From: Bremia lactucae
Taxonomy: Eukaryota; Oomycota; Peronosporomycetes; Peronosporales; Peronosporaceae
Assembly: GCF_004359215.1 (NCBI RefSeq)
Contig: NW_027152029.1
Location: 1,325,349 to 1,349,623, forward strand
Reading direction: 5' to 3'
DNA length: 24,275 bases
The notes under the pieces: model-generated
What the model was told of the DNA's origin: nothing
What the model saw: only the letters and a program-made list of their open reading frames with translations
Database searches by the model: none
Program-made: the position numbers and the translations under genes
Shown: positions 16,621 to 24,275 of the stretch, in pieces
Layout of the letters: the number at the start of each line of letters is the position of its first letter
How positions within the stretch are numbered: the first letter of the stretch is position 1

Positions 16621-19246
16621 AACCACTAGGAAGGTCATCACCTGGTCATAGCGTACTGGCGTAAACACTGTTATTTATAGCGAACTCCACAAAGAGCAAT
16701 TGCTTGCTCCACTCTTTGGGAGTTGCTATAGTGCGCAGGACATCCTCCACGACCCGATTGGCACGTTCTGTTTGGCCATCGGTCTGGGGGATGATTTGCG
16801 GTCGACATGTGGAGCTCATGTTGCCAAAAACCAGACGTAAAACGTGGATCCCGGTTCGGTACTATGGACTCGGGCATCCCGTAGAGTCGGTAAACATGAT
16901 CCAGGAACAAGAGAGCTGCCTCCTTGCCTGTGATCGATGTCTTACATGGTGCTAAATGCACCATTTTGCTCAGTCTGTCTACAAAGACGACTAGCCCCGT
17001 CCGACCCTTATGATCGGGCGACATGCCAAACATGAAGTCCAGGCTTACTGACTATCAACAATCCGTTGGAATCGGTAGCGGCTTCAGTGGCGCACTGCTG
17101 GACGGTGCAGGCATAATGCCCTGACACTGTTCGCAAGAGCGAACATAGATGGCCAACCATCAATATAGTATGGCCACCAAAATTCCTCTGACACTCGAAA
17201 GAATGTCTTTTCACGGCCCAGATGCCCACTAGATGGAGCATCATCGAGCTCGTGAAGGATCATCAACTTGAGATCTGTGTCATGAGGCACATAGATTCTC
17301 AAGGGATCACAAGGTGACAGCTGATGCCATAACAGGCCATCGCTGTAGCTAAAGCGATTTAACTTAGCTTTCAGGTGCGACGGAAGGGAGACCTTTGGTC
17401 CACCGAAGTGATCCAACAGCAGGCGAAAGTGGTCGTCCTGACTGTAGCTCTCTATTATCTCCGAGGCCAATGAGCTCGTCACGTGTTATGCCTTAATGGC
17501 TGCCAACGTTGACGGCTGAAATTGTGCTTTCGCACTAGACACACTTTCCTGGTATCTAACCTCGAAGCCTGGTCTGCGCGATAATGCGTCAGCCAAGGCA
17601 TTCGACTTACCCGGCTTATATTTAACTTTGAAATTAAATCAGAGAAGAATGTGAGCCATCTTGCCATTCTAGGCGAGAGGTGCGGTGAGTTTATTGCGGT
17701 CCGCAGTGATGCGTGATCCGTATAAACCACAAATGGCTCGGTGCCCAGTAGGTGCACACGAAACTTGACAAAAGCATACTTTATTAAAAGTAGCTCTCTG
17801 TCATGCACGGGGTGATTCACTTCCGCGGCTTTTAAAAGCCGGGACTGATAAGAGATGACACGGTCAACGCCGTCGTCATCCTTCTGCATGAGCAAGCTGC
17901 CGATTGCAAATAACTTGCATCGCAGACGACGCTTAAGGGCTTATCCGCGTCTGGCATGCCAAGACCGGTGCCTCTATAAGCGATTGCTTCACTGCTGTGA
18001 TAGCATTCTCTTTATTTTCCAACCAAACTCATTATTCGTCCTTTTTAAGGAGGTCAGACAAGGGCTTAGTTTTCTCAGCATAATTCCTGCTGAATTATGC
18101 AAATAATTAGCGAGCCCAAGGAATTAGCGCAAATCCTTAACATGTCGTGGGATAGGCCATTCCTATACTAATTTACCTTGTCTGGGTCTGCTCGTACACC
18201 ATGTGTACCTACGATGCTGCCCAGACAAGGTATCTCAGGGACCCCTATGATGCACTTCTTCAAGTTGACGTACAATTGGGCATCCTTCAAAGTCTGCATC
18301 ACAGCGTCAAAATGACGCTTGTGTGACTCTATTGCGGTCAGCCAGTCCTCGGCCCTTACTATGTACGATTACATCGTCAAAGTAAAGGGGCGCGTAGACA
18401 CGGTGCTGACGCATAACGTGAGCTACCACTCGGTTGATGTCGCTAATGCGTTTTTCAAACCTTGGGGCATCACAAGCCACTACCAAAGCATACCGCTTGG
18501 GGTGCATACTGCCGTTTTGGCTACATCGGACTCTCTCATCAGTACCTGGTAGTAGCCATCCTTCAAATTCAGCGCGGAAAAGATAGTTGACTTTCCCATG
18601 GAGTTCAACAAAACATTTTTCGGCGGGATTGGCGTTTGCGCCGGTATGGTCGCCGTGCTCAGCTTATTGTAAGCATGAACCACGCGCCATTTACCTGTGG
18701 CTTTACGCACACTAAAGGTCGAGCCGCAGTGAGACGATTTGCTCTCACACACATGTCCCGCCTTGGCTCGTTTGTCGAAATACTTATCGATATCGTCGAC
18801 TTTTTCTTTCGGCAACGGCCATTGCCTGGTCACACAATACTTGGTGCCAGGCTCGAGGTCTATCTCGTGCCCGATGCCCCTATCTGCTCGTAGGCGGCTT
18901 GGCACTACTTCTGGAACACATCGCGATGTTCTACCGAAACTCAAAGAACGGACTGTCTCTCAAGGCATCCCAGCCTTGAGCAGCGAACCGTTTCTTCTGT
19001 CCGTTTTTAGGACGCTCTCGTTCATTGTGGACGACGAGCAACAGTCCACCAAGTTCTCTTCAGGAATTGGCGCGACTATTTCGTGGATCTTTCCTTCCTT
19101 TAATTCTGCAAGGAACAGATCCCACGACATCTCTGGGAGATTTACTGTCTCCTCGGCAGATTTAAAGACTTGCCGGAGCACCTCAACTGAGGATGCCTCC
19201 GCAATTTCGTCTTTGACGGCCTCGAACACCTCGTTCGAAGGCACGT
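16621..19246 (-). mobile_element. Ty3/gypsy family B, broken copy 2 (linker to integrase)
   Basis: From the N gap downward on minus: linker (EVFEAVKDEIAEASSVEVLR), RT N-terminal part (GTKYCVTRQWPLPKEKV, WRVVHAYNKLSTATIPAQTP, SALNLKDGYYQVLM), YFDD (LYFDDVIVH, about 18390), RNase H (17895-17600), the HHCC zinc region of integrase (SGHLGREKTFFRV, about 17230; the Cys pair looks lost) and the first part of the integrase core (GRTGLVVFVDRLSKMVHLAP, then LYGMPESIVPNRDPRFTSGF, where the Asp normally before RDPRF is Asn). It ends near 16660, where the protease of copy 1 begins, so the two copies are joined in tandem by a deletion or recombination. Several frameshifts and stops: dead. Confidence 0.85.
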
Positions 19247-19346
19247 NNNNNNNNNNNNNNNNNNNNNNNNNNNNNNNNNNNNNNNNNNNNNNNNNNNNNN
19301 NNNNNNNNNNNNNNNNNNNNNNNNNNNNNNNNNNNNNNNNNNNNNN
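19247..19346. other. Assembly gap (100 N)
   Basis: Exactly 100 N, the standard placeholder for unknown length. It separates family B (left) from family A (right), so the join between them is not proven. Confidence 0.98.
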
Positions 19347-19439
19347 ACCCGTTCGTTCTCTGCAAAAATTACCGCTGACCGAATATCGGTTACGTAATCG
19401 TTCTCTGTGACGAAAACGCAGATCTGCTTGATTCTCCCG

Positions 19440-20520
19440 CTATGCAGATCTCTCAAGAACCGCTTGGGTTCTAGGGTTGGTAATTGAGTTTATTTCCGAA
19501 GTTAACTTCGGAGGCGCATAAAGATCAAGAGTATAAGCGTCTACTCTTGATCTGTCATTAACCAAGACATTCAATGTCTCGGTTCCTTCCTGGGATATAT
19601 CCACAGGCTGCCGAGGGATCAATCCCTCGGGATGCTGATGTCTAGTCACTTCAGCATTAACTATTTGAGGAGATTTCTCCTCAAGTACGTGGGGCCTTAT
19701 TCCCTCAACGTCTTCCGACTGTGATTGCGCTATCACCGATGGTTCCTCTACGGTCGACTCTCTACTCGACTTAGGATCATCGTGTTGTCCATTTTGGGCA
19801 ACCGGTATACTCCTTGAATGTCGCCCACTAAGCGTACATTCATCTCTTAATCCACTCGACTTATTCGAGTGGTGGACCTTCGGCGCTGCTTGTGCATTCG
19901 CACAGCCGCCGGCAGCTGACTTTACAAGGTGATTGGTAATCACAGTGTGATCTTGCGCAGTCGTACTAACGACCGTACCACAAGTGAGGCCATCGCACTC
20001 ACTTGTAGTACATCTACACGCTTGTGGACGCTCCAAGACGTTCATCAGATGGCCATCTGATGAACAAGTGGCAGGCACCTTTACGGATCGATGCTGCCAG
20101 CTGATTCTTAGCTCATATTTTCTAAGCCAAGATAAACCTAGAATGACATTGAATTTGTCATCTAAATCCAGTACGATGAGATTATCATCGTACTATAAAT
20201 CTTGTAACGTGTAGTGAAATTTCACTACGCGTTTCATTACTTTATCGATGCGCCTCTCGCTAAGCGCACCGTCATTCTCGTTGGAAGATGTCGCGCTCAA
20301 CATATTTGAGCCTACGACCCTCTAGCGACTGGCGAGGAATAAAGTTATTCGACTCCCCATACTCCACTAGGGCTCTAAGTGACAAATTATTTGTCCCTTT
20401 TAATTTCAAGGTGATGAGGGATACCTCACCGCCAGGTGCAGAGACACATAATGATTGTGTGTCTGGAGCAACTTTAGTCAAGAGATTTGCAATTTCTCTT
20501 GAAATTGCTGGATCAGTAGG
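19440..20520 (-). pseudogene. Aspartic protease and linker of family A, damaged
   Basis: First segment (to a stop at 20272): APGGEVSLITLKLKGTNNLS then LRALVEYGESNNFIPRQSL. The retropepsin active-site triad, normally D-S/T-G before A-S/N, reads EYGES here, so the catalytic Asp is lost. The next segment, in another frame, has LIVLDLDDKFNVILGLSWL, the second half of the protease fold, followed by a 200-residue acidic linker ending at 19440 that leads toward RT. The breaks fall in hairpins, for example the perfect palindromes at 20211-20228 and 20040-20065. Confidence 0.65.
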
Positions 20521-20669
20521 GCGTTGCGCCCCTGCTGACCCCGACCGTTTTTTGGCGCTCCGCCTCGCTGTTGCGATTTCGCAGCAACGTTGGACCCGCG
20601 TCCGTTGCCCTTTTTGGCATTCGGTCCATAATTGCGTTCGGTGCCTCTCGATACTGGGCGTGGGCCACT

Positions 20670-21647
20670 AAAGTTATGAGCTTAGTGTCTTAACTTTTGA
20701 CAGCGATTGCATTTCTGCAATCGCTTATTGTTCGAAAAGCGAGGGTCTCGCTTTCGACATAAGAGCGGTCCATAGTTTCCGGACCTCCAAGTTAGTGTCG
20801 TCTTAGAGGACGATACGATGACGAACTTGCTTGAGCCTGTCTCAAGCATAAGTCCTCCTGTTCCACTACGGATATTGCTTCTTCAAGCGTATCCAGTTCC
20901 AAGCGGAACTGGTAAGTCTTTACGGGACAATCCGTATGACCTTGCATGAACACCGTAATCAACGTATGTTCATGGACTGGGTTGTTTGTGATACAACTCG
21001 CTAAAAGTCGTATATGCTGGGCACAAGCGTGAACATCACCCTTGCCTTGCTTGAGTTTCAGAAGCTCTGATCGAGCTCTAAACTCAGCTCTCGGCGGTTC
21101 AAATGTCTATCTGAGCCGGGATTTAAATTTCTCCAGCGATTCAAAGACATATGGGTAGCGCAACTTAAGAGCTAGTGCTTAAGTTTTACACGACCTGCCA
21201 AATTTGACTGAGCAAATGCGACTTGTATTTGCTCGTCGACGATGTGACGACCCCTTATGGCATCGTCCAACTCGACAAATTATCTTAAGAGGGAGTCTTC
21301 TCCGACCCCCCTATACTTGAAGAAATCAATCTTTAAGGTTTCGGGACGACGCGTGTGCATCTTCAAGGTACAGGGGCCTGTACCTGTTGTAACCTCACCA
21401 ATTCTGTCTGTTGAGAGCCTTGCGTATTAAGCAAGGCTACCTTCTCCTTCGCCTCGTCAAGTTCATGTTGTATGAATTTGGCGATGGCTAAATGGAGGGC
21501 ATCTTTATCCAAACTGGACAGCGTGGCCAATATGGCATCGTTCCCTACGGTCGAACTCATTCGTTCGACCGCACTCATTTCTATGTCACTTAGAAAGCAG
21601 TAGCTATCACGCGAAACGTGATGCGTCTTTCCATTATCATCTAACAT
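20670..21647 (-). pseudogene. Gag of family A, frameshifted
   Basis: Starts at ATG 21647 (MLDDNGKTHHVSRDSYCF), about 56 nt after the LTR. An open part of about 95 residues with a coiled-coil-like helix (HLAIAKFIQHELDEAKEKVA) ends at a stop at 21363; the rest is broken. At 20670-20711 a zinc knuckle is visible, C-x2-C-x4-H, but its last Cys is Phe and an in-frame TAA lies inside. After it comes a basic tail rich in Gly, Lys and Arg (GPNAKKGNGRGSNVAAK). Role: capsid and nucleocapsid of the retroelement; this copy cannot be functional. Confidence 0.65.
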
Positions 21648-21703
21648 GTCAATGTTAGATGATGGAACTGTGGTCCTTGGACGGACTACAAAGTGCTTCC
21701 AGG

Positions 21704-22094
21704 TGTAACGGGGCACTGCCGATTTGTACTGCTTCAGTACAAGTCCATACGCACTGCCTCAGTGCGAGTGGTGCCTCACGTCACTTCAAGTACACTAGTA
21801 CGTGTAGAGGAAGACTCTTTTCAAAACACTTGCTTTAAAGAGGGTTAAAAGGTACTGTATATAATATAATAAAGCTCTTATGTTTATTTATATTTAATAC
21901 TTACTTGAATATAAACTGATACAACACATGTAGTAAAGTCTTATCTGTCTCTCTCTTTGTGCGCGTCCAGCGCTGACTGGACCGCGGAGAAAGCATATAT
22001 AATGGACTATATCTACCAATGGATAAGCTTTCCGAATATTACTTCGTAAAGTAATATTTTCCAAATATTATCTACCTTTTAGATAATATATTAA
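21704..22094 (-). repeat. 5' LTR of the minus-strand family A copy
   Basis: On minus it ends CCCCGTTACA at 21704, directly before gag; a possible primer-binding site TGGAAGCAC starts two bases on. Its other end near 22094 is not a clean TG end and meets the inverted-repeat block, so the LTR is truncated or has received an insertion. It matches the reverse complement of 2145-2716 around 21950-22094 and matches 23930-24020 at its other end. Confidence 0.7.
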
Positions 22095-22329
22095 GGGAAC
22101 CGGTAAAGGTACACCACCCTTTTGGTATAGCCACACCCCTCCTCCCGTCTGTTTGTTTTGATTAGATAAAAACTACAGATTAAAAATGACAACATAAAAC
22201 ATTTTATTATTTCATATATCGCAAAGTTAACAATTATTCCTATTGAGTCGTCGTTAGATCCCCTTTTGAACTTTGGTGAACCATCACACCCACTAAATTA
22301 CATTAGGGAATCGCAATAGCCACACACCA

Positions 22330-22937
22330 TAACTATCTACATGAGAGTAGTGTAATGCATCAGAGACCGTATTTTGTTTAGCGATGTTAGATGTACTATT
22401 TTTAACAGGTGAGAAAAAGCCAAGAGCGCCCGTACTTGATTGTCAAGTCATAAGAGGAGCGAAAAGAAAGAGCAGCAAATCGAACTCGAGGTAGAAGTTG
22501 AGCTTTAAAAAAGCGACAAGGGTCGGAGGTGTGCTCTTGCGCATGCGTGTTAGTTAGTATTTGGCTGTCAAGCTAAGGATGAATTTAATTTACTTTACTT
22601 ATAGCAACTTTTGCGAGAGTGCATTCTTACCTTTCAATTTGGCGAATCTTAGTGGTCTTTTTACGTACACATCATGGGCGCAAGCAAGCCACAATTTTCT
22701 ATGTTTCAGGTTTGTCGGCTTTCGCTCGTAATTTCTTTGTTCAAACACATCTTGCTAATAAACAAAGAAACTGCACAATCATTGAGAAGTCTTTTTGCAG
22801 GCCTTTTGAGCTACTGAAGCTAGGAAGGACTGCATAAAGGTTTCTCAATATGAATTCTAGTTATCAACAAGTTGCTACAATTACGCTACTCTCATAAACA
22901 GAGAAATAGATAATTAAGGGCTTTGGCTGTATCGGAA
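22330..22937. other. Unassigned interior of the inverted-repeat block
   Basis: AT-rich, no convincing gene. Around 22673 there is ATGGGCGCAAGCAAGCCAC, similar to the ORF start in the element at 13389-13855, so the two elements share interior as well as ends. Nothing else is seen. Confidence 0.4.
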
Positions 22938-23168
22938 GAGACTGCTTCACTGATGTGAACGCATCTTCTTGTTCTTTTAACCAAACCCATTATGTGTCCT
23001 TTTTAAGGAGATCAGATAATGGTTTAGTTTGCTCAGCATAATTCTTGCTATACTTATGCAAGTAATTAGCGAGCCCTAGGATTTGGCGCAAATCCTTCAC
23101 ATGCCGTGGGATTGGCCATTCCTTTACTGGTTTTACCTTGTCTGGGTCTACTCGTACACCATGTGTAC
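22938..23168 (-). pseudogene. Family B RT/connection fragment (inverted half 1)
   Basis: Closely matches 14650-14870 and 17980-18215 (the RT thumb/connection coding region, for example GCGTTCACATCAGTGAAGCA on minus). It ends at ACCATGTGTACCT, where the sequence switches strand and element position. Confidence 0.8.
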
Positions 23169-23884
23169 CTGAGCAACGGCACCCGCTTCCCAGAAAAGGT
23201 CGTGGTGACTCGAAGAACGAGTATTTGACAGATCAGGACGATCAGAGGCACGTCTAAATGAGTGACCTTCGGATCAGTTCCTAGTAAAGAGGACGGGCCT
23301 TCGAACGAGGTGTTCGAGGTCGTCAAAGACGAAATTGCGGTGGCATCCTTAGTTGAGGTGCTCCGGCAAGTCTTTAAATCTGCCGAGGAGATAGTAAATC
23401 TCTTGGAGATGTCGTTGGATCTGTTTCTTGCCATAGTAAAGGAAGGAAATAGCCACGAAATAGTCACACCAGTTCCAGAAGAGAAATTGGTGGACTGTTA
23501 CTCTTCGTCCACAATGGACGAGAGTGTCCTAGAAACGGACAAAAATAAACGGTTCGCTGCTCAAGGCTGGGATGCCTTGAGAGACAGTCCGTTCTTTGAG
23601 GTTTTGTGGAAACATCGCGATGAGTTCCCAGAAGAAGTGCCGAGCCGCCTACCAGCAGAGAGGGGCATCGAGCACGAAATAGACCTCGAGTCTGGCACCA
23701 AGTATTGTGCGACCAGGCAATGGCCATTGCCGAAAGAACAAGTCGATTATATCGATGAGTTCTTGGACAAGCGAGCCAAGGCGGGACATGTGCGTGAGAG
23801 CAAATCGACTCACTGCAGCCGGACCTTTTGTGTGCGTAAAGCCATAGGTGGATGGCGCGTGGTTCATGCTTACAATAAGCTGAA
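23169..23884 (+). pseudogene. Family B linker and RT N-terminal fragment (inverted half 2)
   Basis: Open on + from about 23262: linker (GPSNEVFEVVKDEIA, LVDCYSSSTMDESVLETD), then RT N-terminal part (FEVLWKHRDEFPEEVPSRLP, GTKYCATRQWPLPKEQVDYI, WRVVHAYNKL). It is cleaner than the copies at 14372-19246, with no stop over about 200 codons. RT is cut precisely after NKL, where the inverted-repeat end begins; the frame then runs on meaninglessly to 24011. Confidence 0.85.
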
Positions 23885-23929
23885 AGGGTGTGTGGCTATA
23901 CCAAAAGGAGTGTGTGCCTATACCGGTTC

Positions 23930-24275
23930 TGTAACGGGGCACTGCGACTTGTACTGTTTCAGTACAAGTCCACTTCACACTGCTTCAGTTGTGAGTGGTG
24001 CCTTTCGTTAGGTGAGGTACACTGTACGTATAGAGGAAGACTTCTCTTAAGGCAAGTTAGCTTAAGAGTGTAAAATGAAGAACTGTATTAATATAGTTAA
24101 GTGTCTCTTAATCTATCTTTGTAAATGCTGACTTAACTATAAACTAATACTAAACATGTAAATGAATTCTTATCTATCTTATCTTGTAACTCTCTTTGAT
24201 TACTTCTACAGCTGATTAGTCTGCGGAATAAATAGACATAATGGTCTATACCTATTTATGGATAAGAATTCAGGA
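23930..24275 (-). repeat. Third family A LTR, cut by the window end
   Basis: On + it begins TGTAACGGGGCACTGCGACT, as at 21704, and runs to the window end in the block (24200-24275) that matches the reverse complement of 2255-2310. Same orientation as 21704-22094. It could be a solo LTR or belong to a further element to the right. Confidence 0.75.

Larger units (their letters stand above)
19347..21703 (-). mobile_element. Ty3/gypsy family A copy, gag-protease part, decayed
   Basis: Minus strand, following its 5' LTR (21704-22094): gag, zinc knuckle, protease, and a long linker toward RT; the rest is lost in the gap. The last part before the gap (CVFVTENDYVTDIRS) is the linker upstream of RT. 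It is hairpin-tiled like the copy at 1-2716. There are several frameshifts. This copy and the left one point in opposite directions and each holds one end of the element. Confidence 0.8.
19347..22094. repeat. Second tract of tiled short inverted repeats
   Basis: Perfect stems read directly (outer ends; stem/loop): 19496-19511 (8/0), 19522-19553 (12/8), 19665-19684 (9/2), 19980-20006 (9/9), 20040-20065 (13/0), 20170-20194 (10/5), 20211-20228 (9/0), 21366-21385 (9/2), 21416-21438 (8/7), 21637-21662 (11/4), with many more of 6-9 bp between. The pattern is the same as at 12-2716 but in gag and protease sequence, so it is a property of the whole element family and not of one gene. Confidence 0.88.
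22095..23929. mobile_element. Block bounded by inverted repeats, with family B fragments inside
   Basis: The left end (GGGAACCGGTAAAGG, then CCCTTTTGGTATAGCCACAC) and the right end (GTGTGGCTATACC, AAAAGG, then CCTATACCGGTTC) are inverse copies of about 45 bp. A TAA flanks both sides (22092-22094 and 23932-23934), as expected of a PIF/Harbinger-type target, but the right TAA also belongs to the LTR end TGTAACGGGG, so this is uncertain. A further related end, GCAATAGCCACACACC, lies at about 22312. It could be a composite or nested element. Confidence 0.5.

Noticed and set aside
22092..23934. Clean TAA target duplication around the inverted-repeat block
   Set aside because: The right TAA is part of the conserved LTR end TGTAACGGGG, so the match may be accidental; kept only as a possibility.

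Overview
The window looks like nuclear DNA of an oomycete (Peronosporales type, near Phytophthora and the downy mildews). The host genes have very short introns (55-89 bp) with GTRNGT-like donors and CTRAC-like branch sites, and they are packed closely. They are flanked by decayed Ty3/gypsy retroelements of oomycete type, one with a chromodomain after the integrase. A small insert resembles mitochondrial DNA carrying nad11, which oomycete mitochondria encode. No tool was run, so family names rest on motifs read by eye.

Layout. 1-2716: 3' end of a Ty3/gypsy chromovirus on + (family A): integrase tail, chromodomain in another frame, a long broken antisense ORF, polypurine tract, and a 572-bp LTR. 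3010-13155 is the host gene island: a zinc-finger/AT-hook/PHD/bromodomain chromatin protein (+); RNase H2 subunit B (-); DNA ligase I (+, five exons); and a frameshifted methylene-THF dehydrogenase/cyclohydrolase (-). 13389-13855: a small element with terminal inverted repeats. 14002-14366: a tRNA-Cys half, a nad11 scrap and a tRNA-Ser(UGA), probably mitochondrial in origin. 14372-19246: two broken tandem copies of a second Ty3/gypsy family (B) on -. 19247-19346: 100-N assembly gap. 19347-22094: gag-protease and 5' LTR of a family A copy on -. 22095-23929: block bounded by inverted repeats with two head-to-head family B fragments. 23930-24275: another family A LTR, cut by the window end.

RNase H2B and DNA ligase I are divergently transcribed from a spacer of about 131 bp. 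Both carry a PCNA-binding PIP box (C-terminal in one, N-terminal in the other), and both act in ribonucleotide removal and nick sealing behind the replication fork.

The most unusual signal is in family A. Its coding parts, antisense ORF and LTRs are tiled with short, mostly perfect inverted repeats (stems 8-13 bp, loops 0-12 nt), one every 50-150 bp. I count at least 20 of 8 bp or more in the first 2.7 kb, against about 0.5 expected in random sequence. Diverged LTR copies form different perfect stems at the same place. In family B, differences between copies at several sites make one copy more palindromic. This points to repeated template-switch (quasipalindrome) mutagenesis, or to selection for a hairpin-rich RNA genome.
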